A stretch of DNA of 64,000 bases. It comes from an uncultured Fibrobacter sp. Lineage in GTDB: Bacteria > Fibrobacterota > Fibrobacteria > Fibrobacterales > Fibrobacteraceae. Positions 35,468 to 43,616 of this stretch are shown in pieces. The notes beneath the pieces were generated by a model that worked only from the letters and a program-made list of their open reading frames with translations, did not search any database and was not told the DNA's origin. The stretch lies in contig CAMKMX010000007.1 of assembly GCA_946414025.1 (NCBI GenBank), forward strand, positions 22,587 to 86,586, written 5' to 3'. Position numbers and translations under genes: made by a program. Within the stretch, counting starts at the first letter, position 1. Every line of letters starts with the position of its first letter.

Positions 35468-35501
35468 TCCGCCCGGAGCCTTTAAATCTGGGCGGATTTT
35501 T
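35468..35501 (+). terminator. Terminator of putP-fabZ
   Basis: Stem TCCGCCC / GGGCGGA with a 15-nt loop and five T. The T-run continues into TATATATTTG, the promoter box of tRNA-Glu. Confidence 0.7.
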
Positions 35502-35502
35502 A

Positions 35503-35510
35503 TATATTTG
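35503..35510 (+). promoter_or_regulatory. TATATTTG promoter box of tRNA-Glu
   Basis: TATATTTG, 8 nt before the mature tRNA 5' end and directly behind the fabZ terminator. Confidence 0.5.
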
Positions 35511-35518
35511 GTTCGCTC

Positions 35519-35591
35519 GCCCCCATCGTCTAGTGGCCCAGGACTCGGGATTCTCATTCCCGCAACAGCGGTTCGAGTCCGCTTGGGGGTA
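35519..35591 (+). tRNA. tRNA-Glu (anticodon CTC)
   Basis: A 73-nt cloverleaf: acceptor GCCCCCA pairs with TGGGGGT (G1-U72 wobble), discriminator A; D arm with GTCTAGTGGCCCAGGAC; anticodon stem CGGGA/TCCCG with loop TTCTCAT, giving CTC; T arm AGCGG-TTCGAGT-CCGCT. CCA is not encoded. The CGTCTAG...GGCCCAGGAC D region is typical of tRNA-Glu. Confidence 0.95.
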
Positions 35592-35600
35592 TAAAAAAAG

Positions 35601-35637
35601 CCGACGCATCACAAAGGTGTGTCGGTTTTCTTTTTTC
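35601..35637 (+). terminator. Terminator of tRNA-Glu
   Basis: Stem CCGACGCATC / GGTGTGTCGG (10 bp with two G-U pairs), loop ACAAA, then TTTTCTTTTTT. Confidence 0.85.
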
Positions 35638-35653
35638 CGAAAAAAAGCGGCAC

Positions 35654-35684
35654 AAAGAAAAAGCCACCCGCATCTGCAGGTGGC
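35654..35684 (-). terminator. Terminator of the PpiD-like gene
   Basis: Minus-strand stem GCCACC-TGC / GCG-GGTGGC with loop AGAT, followed by TTTTTCTTT. Confidence 0.75.
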
Positions 35685-35716
35685 AAAAGTTGTTCGGGCT
35701 TAACAACGCTGTGCAA

Positions 35717-37669
35717 CTAGTCCTTGTAGAACAGGTCCAGGTTGTTCACCACAGGCGTAGCCTTTTCCAGGTCACCCACGTACTGGCTGAAAGCCGTCAT
35801 AGAAGTGAAGCGAGCGGCGTTGTCCTTGTCGTCCTTGATGGCGGTTTCGAGAGCGGCCTGGTCCACAGCCTTCTTGGACTTGACCTTGATCATCACGGCA
35901 CCGTTGTCGGTTTCCACCACAGGGCCCCATTCGCCTTCTTTCTGGTTCTTGAGCACCTTGGCCACATTCGGGTTGGCATAGCCGAAGCCCGGAATAAATC
36001 CTTCCACAGAAGCGCTCTTGGATTCAATCTTTACCTTCTCGATTTCGGCAGGAGCACTTACAGCCGTAGAGTCGGCGGCAGAATCAGCAGGAGCCCAAGC
36101 CTTCACCTTGTCGGCCATGGAGGTCAGGTAAGCGGCTGCAGCGGAAGCACTCTTCTTCTTGAGCAGGTTCTTCTTGATTGCGTCATAGTAAACGCTCACG
36201 TCACGTTCGCCGGCCTTGAGTTCCTTGGCCTTGGTGGCCACCACAACCCACTGGTTGTTCTTGAGAACCGGAGAGACATCGCCCACGTCTTCAGAAAGAT
36301 TTTCGTTGGGCCAGGCAAAGGAAGTCAGTCCCTTCAGGTAGCCGAGGGCGGCAATGTTGTCGCCGGGGCCAACCCATTCGGAGCGTTCCACCGTAAGGTT
36401 ACGATCCTTGGCGGCATCGGCAAAGGACTTGCCGGCAGCCATGTCGGTCTTGATTCCGGAAAGAACGTTTTCGAGGCTATCTACAGTTTCAGAAGAGGCG
36501 TTCACCACCAGGAGGATATGGCCCACCTTGGCAGAAACTGCACCGGTAGAGTCAGTAGTCTTGCCGTAGCTCTTGATGATGTGGTAGCCGAAGCGGGTCT
36601 TGACCGGTTCAGAAATAGCACCGGAATCCAGGGCCAGGGCGGCCTTTTCGAATTCTTCGACAAAGGCACCGTGACCGGCTTCTTGAGAGAGCATGCCGCC
36701 GTTTTCGGCGCTGCCCGGATCTTCGGAAGAAATGCGGGCCATGTCTTCGAAGTTGGCGGTAGAAGAGGTATCGGAAAGCTGGTAGTAAAGCGTCATGGCG
36801 TATTCGCGGATACGTTCGTCATCGGCGTCGGTAGCGGCCACCGGGAGCTTCACGTAATCAAAGAGGACCTCGTCCTTTTCTACAAAGAAGCTGTCTACAT
36901 GGGCGTTGAAATAGCCCTTGACCATAGCGCTGTCGATAGTGGCTTCTTCTACGGCAAAATCATTGGAAGAAACATAGGCCACGTCCATGTCGTAATCCGT
37001 CATGCGGCGGTCCACGTTCCACTTGGATTCAAGAGAGGTGGGGTGCACCGAAGCCCCGACCAGCACCTGCAGTTGACGGGAAGGAATGGTGGCGTTCTTC
37101 AGGTCTTCTTCGAACTGGAGCATCACGCCCCACTGGAAAGCCTGGGGAGTCTCGAGCCAGGCGTCGAATTCGGCCTTGTTGAAGTTTGTGTCCACCAGGA
37201 ACTTGGGAAGAGAGGCGATGTAGGCCTGGGAGCGCTGCATCAGGTCTTCTTGGGAAGTGGCCTGCTGCTGGATAGCGTACAGACGGCTCTGGGCCTCTTG
37301 CACCAGACGAGCGCGGATGGCATCGGGATTGTTCTTGAATTCGCTCTTGAGTTCGGCCACAGAAGCACGCAGCTCGGCGTCTTCGTAGATGCCTTCCATC
37401 ATAACCTGGCGCACAAAGGAACGGAACACTTCGGAACGGAGCTGGGCATACTGTTCGTCTTCGAGATGCTGGCCCTGGTACTGGTTCTGCACGATCCTCT
37501 TGATGCGGGTGTCGAATTCACCATAGGAGACCTTGTGGTCATTCACGATAGCCACCGGGTAGCTCTGGTTCGTGTTGGGCACGCGGTCCATGGCCAGAAG
37601 GCCCACGACAATACCGGCAGCAAAAATGACAATGACCCACTTGGCCTTTTCATTAATCCACGTTAACAT
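35717..37669 (-). CDS. PpiD-like membrane-anchored peptidyl-prolyl isomerase
   Basis: Periplasmic folding chaperone anchored in the inner membrane. It has 650 residues: a membrane anchor at about 9-28, a SurA-type N-terminal chaperone region (VAIVNDHKVSYGEFDTRIKR), one clear parvulin domain (SSEDPGSAENGGMLSQ, then ISEPVKTRFGYHIIKSYG), and a C-terminal chaperone-like region with an Ala/Asp-rich linker. The start is the ATG with GGAG 9 nt upstream; the longer frame would begin in AT-rich non-coding DNA. E. coli PpiD has 623 residues with the same order. Divergent from nadB. Confidence 0.87.
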   Translation of the reverse strand: MLTWINEKAKWVIVIFAAGIVVGLLAMDRVPNTNQSYPVAIVNDHKVSYGEFDTRIKRIVQNQYQGQHLEDEQYAQLRSEVFRSFVRQVMMEGIYEDAELRASVAELKSEFKNNPDAIRARLVQEAQSRLYAIQQQATSQEDLMQRSQAYIASLPKFLVDTNFNKAEFDAWLETPQAFQWGVMLQFEEDLKNATIPSRQLQVLVGASVHPTSLESKWNVDRRMTDYDMDVAYVSSNDFAVEEATIDSAMVKGYFNAHVDSFFVEKDEVLFDYVKLPVAATDADDERIREYAMTLYYQLSDTSSTANFEDMARISSEDPGSAENGGMLSQEAGHGAFVEEFEKAALALDSGAISEPVKTRFGYHIIKSYGKTTDSTGAVSAKVGHILLVVNASSETVDSLENVLSGIKTDMAAGKSFADAAKDRNLTVERSEWVGPGDNIAALGYLKGLTSFAWPNENLSEDVGDVSPVLKNNQWVVVATKAKELKAGERDVSVYYDAIKKNLLKKKSASAAAAYLTSMADKVKAWAPADSAADSTAVSAPAEIEKVKIESKSASVEGFIPGFGYANPNVAKVLKNQKEGEWGPVVETDNGAVMIKVKSKKAVDQAALETAIKDDKDNAARFTSMTAFSQYVGDLEKATPVVNNLDLFYKD

Positions 37670-37822
37670 AGAGATGACTCCATAAATAATTTTGACGGGC
37701 GAAAATTTAGCAAAAAAACACGGGTTTCTGTTAAAAAATGTACAAATATAGCCGTATAGCCCCAAAATTGCTATCTATTGTCTATCCCCCAAAAATCAGG
37801 GGCGTTTCGTCATGGAGTTCAG

Positions 37823-39406
37823 ATGTACGACATTCTAGTGCTTGGAGCAGGAATTTCCGGCCTTTCCGCCGCCCTGCATGCCGCCGAAAAGGGCCTTTCC
37901 GTAGTTATCCTCACCAAGGGAGCAAAGCCCGATGGTTCCTCCAACTACGCCCAGGGGGGCATCGCCACCGTCACCGAAAAGACGGACAAGTTCGAATTCC
38001 ATATCGCGGACACCCTGGAAGCGGGCGCCGGTCTCTGCAAAAAAGAACCCGTGAACATCCTCACCAAGAGCGGGCCTGCCACCATCAAGCAGCTGGTGAA
38101 ATGGGGCGTGCTCTTTACCCCGAACCCCACGGACAAGACCCAGTTCGACCTGCACCTGGAAGGTGGCCACAGCCACCACCGCATATTGCATGCCGCGGAC
38201 CTTACCGGCAAGGAGATTATGCGAGCCCTCTTGGCCGAGCTTCACAAGCAGAAGAACATCGACTACCTGGAAAACTGCTACATCAAGGACTTGATTTGCA
38301 AAGGCACGGGCAAGGCCAAACAGTGTATCGGTGCCGAAATCATCCACCAGAAGACCGGCGAAATTGAAAAAATCTACGCCAAGGCCACCATCCTTTCTAC
38401 AGGCGGCGCAGGCCGCATCTGGCAGTACACCGTCTGCCCGCCGGACAGCTGCGGTGACGGCATGGCCATTGCCGCCCGTGCAGGAGCCGCCCTGCAAGAC
38501 ATCGAGTTCATGCAGTTCCACCCCACAAGCCTTTATGCGCCGAAACTCAAGAAACCCTTCTTGATTTCGGAAGCGGTCCGCGGGTTCGGCGGAATCCTGA
38601 AAAACGACAAGGGCGAAGAGTTCATGAACCAGGTGCACCCGCTCCATTCTCTCGCGCCCCGCGACATTGTGGCCCGCGCCATCCACAGCGAGATGCAGCG
38701 CCTGGGCAAGCCCCACATGTACATCGACCTGAGCGGTCGCACGCCCAAGGACATCAAGAGCCATTTCCCGAACATCTACGCCAAGTGCCTGGAAGCAGGC
38801 ATCGACATCACCAAGGAATGGATTCCCGTGGTGCCCGCGGCACATTACATGTGCGGAGGCGTACTGGTGGACACCTGGTCCCGTACCGAAATCAAGGGCC
38901 TGTACGCCTGCGGCGAAGTCGCCGCCACGGGCGTCCACGGGGCAAACCGACTCGCCTCCAACTCCCTGCTGGAAAGCGTGGTCTTTGCGCTCCGGGCCGT
39001 CGATGACATCCAGAAGAGCGGTCTTCTGAAAAGCAAGCTGACTGTTCCGCCCAAGGGCAAAAAACAGTTCATCAGTTTCGCGAAGGCTCCCTACTGGAAA
39101 AAGCGCCGCAAGATTCTGCAAGACATGATGTGGACCCACTGCGGAATCGTCCGCACGGTAGCGGGCCTGAACCAGGGGCTGAAAGTCATCGAAGAACTGG
39201 AAGCCGACCTGCAAGCCGCCATCAAGAACAAGGAAACGGAGAACATCCATTTCTTGGAATTCCAGAACGCCCTTCAGGTATCCAAAATGATCCTCATCGC
39301 GGCGCTCCGCAGGCACGAATCCCGCGGGCTACACTACATTCTGGACTACCCGAACCCAAGCCCCAAAACCAAGCACCAAAGCATTTACCTGAGCGACAAG
39401 AAGTAA
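37823..39406 (+). CDS. nadB: L-aspartate oxidase
   Basis: FAD enzyme that oxidises aspartate to iminoaspartate for NAD synthesis. It has 527 residues. Seen: the dinucleotide fold YDILVLGAGISGLSAALHA, the succinate dehydrogenase-like NYAQGGIATV, HHRILHAAD, MQFHPTSLY, FLISEAVRGFGGIL, SLAPRDIVARAI and ACGEVAATGVHGANRLASNSLLE. The start ATG has GGAG 5 nt upstream. nadA and nadC are not in the window. The next gene is 142 nt away across a low-complexity tract. Confidence 0.96.
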   Translation: MYDILVLGAGISGLSAALHAAEKGLSVVILTKGAKPDGSSNYAQGGIATVTEKTDKFEFHIADTLEAGAGLCKKEPVNILTKSGPATIKQLVKWGVLFTPNPTDKTQFDLHLEGGHSHHRILHAADLTGKEIMRALLAELHKQKNIDYLENCYIKDLICKGTGKAKQCIGAEIIHQKTGEIEKIYAKATILSTGGAGRIWQYTVCPPDSCGDGMAIAARAGAALQDIEFMQFHPTSLYAPKLKKPFLISEAVRGFGGILKNDKGEEFMNQVHPLHSLAPRDIVARAIHSEMQRLGKPHMYIDLSGRTPKDIKSHFPNIYAKCLEAGIDITKEWIPVVPAAHYMCGGVLVDTWSRTEIKGLYACGEVAATGVHGANRLASNSLLESVVFALRAVDDIQKSGLLKSKLTVPPKGKKQFISFAKAPYWKKRRKILQDMMWTHCGIVRTVAGLNQGLKVIEELEADLQAAIKNKETENIHFLEFQNALQVSKMILIAALRRHESRGLHYILDYPNPSPKTKHQSIYLSDKK

Positions 39407-39510
39407 GTGGTGAGTGGTGAGTTTTGAGTTGTGAGTTCTTATAGTCGCGCCTTTGGCGCCAAATTTTGTACTGAAGACTGAGAACTGAAGACTGATAACT
39501 CGTTACTTAT
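39407..39510. repeat. Low-complexity intergenic tract R4
   Basis: Contains GTGGTGAGTGGTGAG, TTGAGTTGTGAG, then a small hairpin GCGCC-TTT-GGCGC (39447-39459), then tandem GAACTGAAGACTGA words. The hairpin could be a weak nadB terminator (CAAATTTTG follows). The vocabulary resembles the tract at 57.8 kb. Confidence 0.6.
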
Positions 39511-39548
39511 TTCACATATTCTCATGAACTTATATTATCTTTAGGACC

Positions 39549-40568
39549 ATGGCCGAAGCGAAGACTAAACTCCCCAAGAAAATCGGTGGCTACACGCCCA
39601 CACAAATGCTGGGCCACGGCGCCATGGGAAACGTGTGGCTCTGCCACGACCCGTCTCTCGACCGCATGGTGGTGGTCAAGCAGATGCGCCAGGTCCTGTT
39701 GAACCAGGACGATTTCATTTTGCGTTTCGAACGGGAAGCAAAAATCCTCGCCCACCTGAACCACCCGGCCATCATCCAGCCTTACGCCCTCTGGAAGGAG
39801 AGCGACGGCCAGCTTTCGCTGTCCATGGAATTCGTAGAGGGCAAGAGCCTCCGGGAACTTTTGGACTGCTGCAAGCAACCCCCTCTCTGGGTGGTGCTTT
39901 CCATCTTGTACGAGATTCTTACCGCACTAAGCGAGGTGCACCGCTACGGCATTGTCCACAGGGACCTGAAGCCTGCAAACCTGATGATCGACAAGGACGG
40001 TCGTATCCGTCTGCTGGACTTTGGCGTCGCCCACGCCGAAAAAGAGAACGAAGACGACCTGACGCTCACAGTTGCAGGTTCCCAGATCGGGACCGGTGCC
40101 TACATGAGTCCGGAGCAGACCCTGAACGAAGACGCCACTCCCCTTTCGGACCTGTTCAGCATGGGTATCATCGGAGCCGAAATGCTCCTGGGCGAAAACG
40201 TTTTCCGCGGAGAGAACCTCTCCAAGACCTTCAAGCGCATCCAGAAGCTCCGCATCAAGGCGGAAGCTTTCCCCAAGGGGACTCCCAAGGCTCTGATAAA
40301 AGTCATCCTCAAGCTTTTGGCCAAGAACCCCTCAAAGCGCTACCTCTCTGCCGCAGACGCCGCAGACGACTTGTCCAAAATCATGAAGGGCTACCCCAGA
40401 CACATGGAGCCGTACCTGGCCGAATGGGTCCTTGCCACCCTCAACGGCAAGGAATCCCTGGTAGAGCCGCAAATCGTCCCCGACAGGTCTAAGAAATTCT
40501 TTATTGCAGGTGCCATCCTGGGGGCAATCGTAGTGGCAACCCTCTGGATACTTGTTCATTTCCTATAA
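39549..40568 (+). CDS. Membrane-anchored Ser/Thr protein kinase
   Basis: Eukaryotic-type protein kinase, 339 residues. Seen: glycine loop LGHGAMGNV at 21-29, ATP lysine K44, catalytic loop HRDLKPANL (D139), DFG with D157, and SPEQ in place of APE after the activation segment. A single membrane segment at about 315-339 ends the protein, with no extracellular sensor domain beyond it, so the kinase faces the cytosol. A TATATTAT box lies 10-12 nt before the ATG. The CvpA-like gene follows after 14 nt, so the pair is probably an operon. Confidence 0.92.
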   Translation: MAEAKTKLPKKIGGYTPTQMLGHGAMGNVWLCHDPSLDRMVVVKQMRQVLLNQDDFILRFEREAKILAHLNHPAIIQPYALWKESDGQLSLSMEFVEGKSLRELLDCCKQPPLWVVLSILYEILTALSEVHRYGIVHRDLKPANLMIDKDGRIRLLDFGVAHAEKENEDDLTLTVAGSQIGTGAYMSPEQTLNEDATPLSDLFSMGIIGAEMLLGENVFRGENLSKTFKRIQKLRIKAEAFPKGTPKALIKVILKLLAKNPSKRYLSAADAADDLSKIMKGYPRHMEPYLAEWVLATLNGKESLVEPQIVPDRSKKFFIAGAILGAIVVATLWILVHFL

Positions 40569-40582
40569 GTCGAGATTTATAA

Positions 40583-41314
40583 ATGGTCTGGATTGATATT
40601 GTCTGCTGTGTCATCATCGCGATATTCGCCCTGCTTGGGCTGTGGCATGGTCTTCTGAAGAGCATCTTTAAACTGGTTGCCTGGGTAGCAGGCCTGCTGG
40701 GAGCCTATTTTGCCACGGATGTCATCGGGAATTTTATCGCCACAAACTTGGAAATTGACGGACTGACCGTAAAAATCATCTGCGTCTGCGTCGGATTCCT
40801 GGTTCCCTTCTTGCTTTTCTCGTTCATCGGGCATTTTCTGCACAACATCGTCAAGGATTCCGCCATCAGCGGCGTGAACAGACTTCTCGGTGCAGGGCTC
40901 GGCGTTGTAAAAGCCCTAATACTCTGTTTCCTGTTCCTGACCATCATCCACCTGATTCCCGCCTCGGGCGGACTCAGGGACGCCCGCAACAATGCACTTT
41001 CGTACAGCGCCTATAGGTGGAGCCTAGAGACTATGGGAATCTCCTCTGAAGAGGTAGATATCATCGACATGGCCGAAAAGAAAGCCACCGAAATGGCGGA
41101 CTCCGCCGTAGATGCCGCCAAGGAAGCAGCCGAAAAAGAAGCAGAAAAGGCTGTCGAGAACGCGAAAAAGGCAGCCAAAGATGCTGCTATCAAGGCTGTG
41201 GAAAACACCACGGATGCTGCAAAAAATACAGCTGAAAAAGTTTCTGACAAGATAACAGATACAGCAAACAACTCAGCCGAAAAGGTTTCAGATAGAGCAG
41301 CAAGTGCAGAATAA
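40583..41314 (+). CDS. CvpA-family membrane protein with an alanine/lysine-rich helical tail
   Basis: Inner-membrane protein of the colicin V production family; the biochemical role is unknown. It has 243 residues. Four hydrophobic segments (about 5-22, 27-45, 64-84, 100-120) include the family pattern GLLKSIFKLVAWVAG and a DxxG-like GVNRLLGAGLG loop. From about 150 on, the tail is a charged helix of A/K/E/D/T with near-11-residue periodicity (DAAKEAAEKEAEKAVENAKK), resembling LEA proteins; ordinary CvpA ends near residue 165. Second gene after the Ser/Thr kinase; the tail has many Thr/Ser that could be substrates. Confidence 0.8.
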   Translation: MVWIDIVCCVIIAIFALLGLWHGLLKSIFKLVAWVAGLLGAYFATDVIGNFIATNLEIDGLTVKIICVCVGFLVPFLLFSFIGHFLHNIVKDSAISGVNRLLGAGLGVVKALILCFLFLTIIHLIPASGGLRDARNNALSYSAYRWSLETMGISSEEVDIIDMAEKKATEMADSAVDAAKEAAEKEAEKAVENAKKAAKDAAIKAVENTTDAAKNTAEKVSDKITDTANNSAEKVSDRAASAE

Positions 41315-41320
41315 AGGGCT

Positions 41321-42589
41321 CTACCGCCCGGCAAGGCGCAGGGCGCACTCCCCTGCTTCACGGACAATGTCCTCTTCGCCATCTACGTGGCCGCCACGCA
41401 TTACGAACTTGCCGTTGCATAGCACGGAATCAATACATCTGGAGTCCGCTGAATAGACCCAGTTGCTAATCAGGTCAAAACAGGGCACCATCCGCTCGTT
41501 GTCGAGCCGTACCAATATTCCGTCGGCGAGCTTGCCTTCGGCGATAACGCCTGCGTCAATGCCGTTTACCCGGGCCACGTTGACACTTACCATCTTCAGG
41601 GCTTCCGAAGCAGGGAGCGTTTCTGCCCCGCCCTGGACTTTCGCCAGGAGAGCGGCAAGTTTCATCTCTTCGTGCATGTCCAGGTTATTGTTGGAAGAAT
41701 CCCCATCGGTTCCAAGACCTAGGGGAATCCGCCGATCCATCATCTTGACAATGGAAGGAATGCCGCTAGAAAGTTTCAGGTTCGAATTAGGGTTCAAAAT
41801 AGCCGATGCTCCGGACTGGGCAAAGATTTCCATATCCTTTTCGGAAAAATGGACGCAATGGGCCGCCTGCACGCGACTGTTCAAGCATCCGAGCCGTTGC
41901 AAGTATTCTACGGGAGTACAGCCATGCTGTTCCAAGCAATCCCGGATTTCCTTCTCCGTTTCGGACAAATGAATGTGCAGCGGGTAATTCTCTTTTTCGG
42001 CCATTTCCATGCTGCGTCGCAGGTATTGTTCGCTTACGATGTAGATGGAATGGGGCATTACGGCAAGCTTTACCCGTTCCGATTCGCCGGTATGTCTTGC
42101 CAAAAAATCAAAATTCGCCTTGAGTCCTTCCGGAGAAACCAGCACATCAGAGATGGTGACACCGATGCTTGCCCGGATTCCCATCTCCTCCACCACCTTC
42201 ATGGTCTGTTCTCGGTGCCAGTACATGTCCGAAAAAAACACCGTGCCGGACTTGATCATCTCCAACACTGCAAGGCGGCTCCCGATTTCAATGTCCCTGT
42301 CCGTAAGCTTTGCCTCGAAGGGCCAAATGTATTCGTTCAGCCACTTGGAAAGTTCCATGTCGTCGGCGTAACCCCGCAAAAGGCTCATGGCCGCATGGGT
42401 GTGGCCATTGTAAAAGGCGGGCACCAGGGCTAAGTTCTTGCAGTCGATGATTTCTGCGCCATTCGACATTTCGGGCGTAGATACATCCACAATCTTGGAG
42501 AAAACATTCCCGTCAATGAGAACATCCTTGCGGGCAGGTGATTCGCCTGCATTTTGCATCAATACGGACTTGAGAAGAATTTTTCCCAT
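41321..42589 (-). CDS. Amidohydrolase, probable methylthioadenosine/S-adenosylhomocysteine deaminase
   Basis: Metal-dependent deaminase that likely converts S-adenosylhomocysteine or methylthioadenosine to inosyl products. It has 422 residues. Seen: metal histidines in NGHTHAAMSLLRG (H63, H65), FSDMYWH, LHIHLSETEKEI, AAHCVHFSEKD and LGTDGDSSNNNLDM, a pattern I associate with MtaD rather than with guanine or cytosine deaminases. GGAGG lies 8 nt before the ATG. Third gene of the operon that begins with the barrel protein. Confidence 0.85.
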   Translation of the reverse strand: MGKILLKSVLMQNAGESPARKDVLIDGNVFSKIVDVSTPEMSNGAEIIDCKNLALVPAFYNGHTHAAMSLLRGYADDMELSKWLNEYIWPFEAKLTDRDIEIGSRLAVLEMIKSGTVFFSDMYWHREQTMKVVEEMGIRASIGVTISDVLVSPEGLKANFDFLARHTGESERVKLAVMPHSIYIVSEQYLRRSMEMAEKENYPLHIHLSETEKEIRDCLEQHGCTPVEYLQRLGCLNSRVQAAHCVHFSEKDMEIFAQSGASAILNPNSNLKLSSGIPSIVKMMDRRIPLGLGTDGDSSNNNLDMHEEMKLAALLAKVQGGAETLPASEALKMVSVNVARVNGIDAGVIAEGKLADGILVRLDNERMVPCFDLISNWVYSADSRCIDSVLCNGKFVMRGGHVDGEEDIVREAGECALRLAGR

Positions 42590-42621
42590 AGTCTCCCCTC
42601 CAAGTTTTCCGGCGGACTTGC

Positions 42622-43611
42622 CTAAAGACTTCCCGTAGCTTCCAGAATCAGGTATACCAAGTACGAAGCGTAGAACGCCAAGAAGACAGCACCTTCAATG
42701 CGGTTGATGCGCCCGGTACGGACGCCGTTCACCTTGCGGACAGGAAGCCCAAACAGGAGCAGCAGAACCGTAAGGAGCGTCATCAGGGGCATGTCTCGAT
42801 ACAAAATCCCGGGCGACACGGCATCCATGGGGTCGATGACGGCTGCAATACCCACCACCATCAAGGTGTTGAACAGGTTGGATCCTACGATGTTTCCTAA
42901 GGCGAGATCGGATTCGCCCTTGCGGGCTGCAGCAATGGAACTTGCCAGTTCAGGAAGTGACGTCCCCACGGCAACGATGGTAAGGCCTATCAACAGGTCG
43001 CTTACGCCCAAGGTGCGGGCGATTTCGACGGCTCCCCACACCAGCAGGCGGGAACTTGCCACCAACAGGGCAAGGCCGAACAGAAGCCAGAAAAGGGATT
43101 TCCACAGAGAGACTGGTGCGTCGCTGAACTCCTCAACATCGGCATTCGCCTGAGCACGTTTCTCGCGAATTTCGCTAAAGATGTTTATTCCCATGGCCAG
43201 GGCAAAAACGGCAAGCATGATAATGCCGTCCATCCTGGACACAGACAAATTAGATACCAAGAAAATGGAGAAAACCGTTACCACAAGCAAAATGGGCAAA
43301 TCACGCTTGAGGGCGATTTTCTTAACAGCCACCGGACGAATCACCGCTGTAAAGCCCAAAATCAAGGCTATGTTCGCGATGTTGCTCCCATAGGCGTTGC
43401 CCAGGGCAAGTTCCGGGTTGTGCTGTGCCGCAGAAAGGGCCGACACCACCATTTCCGGGGCAGATGTTCCAAAGCCAACCACCACCATGCCAATAAGGAG
43501 GGTGGACATGCCCATAAACTTGGCAACGCCCACGGCACCGTCAACAAATTTGTCTGCGCTCCAGACCAGGAACGAAAGACCTACGAGAACAGCAACTACA
43601 GGAAGGAGCAT
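42622..43611 (-). CDS. Calcium/sodium antiporter (CaCA family, YrbG-like)
   Basis: Inner-membrane cation exchanger, 329 residues with about ten membrane segments. The two inverted alpha-repeats are visible: VVGFGTSAPEMVVS with GNAYGSNIANI, and IVAVGTSLPELASS with GNIVGSNLFNT, each holding the ion-binding Glu and Asn. A short cytosolic loop (SEIREKRAQANADVEEFSD) separates them. It starts 5 nt after the barrel-protein stop and ends 32 nt before the deaminase start, so the three are cotranscribed. Confidence 0.92.
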   Translation of the reverse strand: MLLPVVAVLVGLSFLVWSADKFVDGAVGVAKFMGMSTLLIGMVVVGFGTSAPEMVVSALSAAQHNPELALGNAYGSNIANIALILGFTAVIRPVAVKKIALKRDLPILLVVTVFSIFLVSNLSVSRMDGIIMLAVFALAMGINIFSEIREKRAQANADVEEFSDAPVSLWKSLFWLLFGLALLVASSRLLVWGAVEIARTLGVSDLLIGLTIVAVGTSLPELASSIAAARKGESDLALGNIVGSNLFNTLMVVGIAAVIDPMDAVSPGILYRDMPLMTLLTVLLLLFGLPVRKVNGVRTGRINRIEGAVFLAFYASYLVYLILEATGSL

Positions 43612-43616
43612 CTAGG

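Noticed and set aside
35690..37666. 658-codon plus-strand frame
   Set aside because: Exact antisense shadow of the PpiD-like gene, rich in His/Val/Gly as expected for the complement of GC-rich codons, and without any family motif.
39447..39459. GCGCC-TTT-GGCGC as a firm terminator of nadB
   Set aside because: Stem of only 5 bp and an interrupted T-run; kept inside the repeat entry as a possibility.
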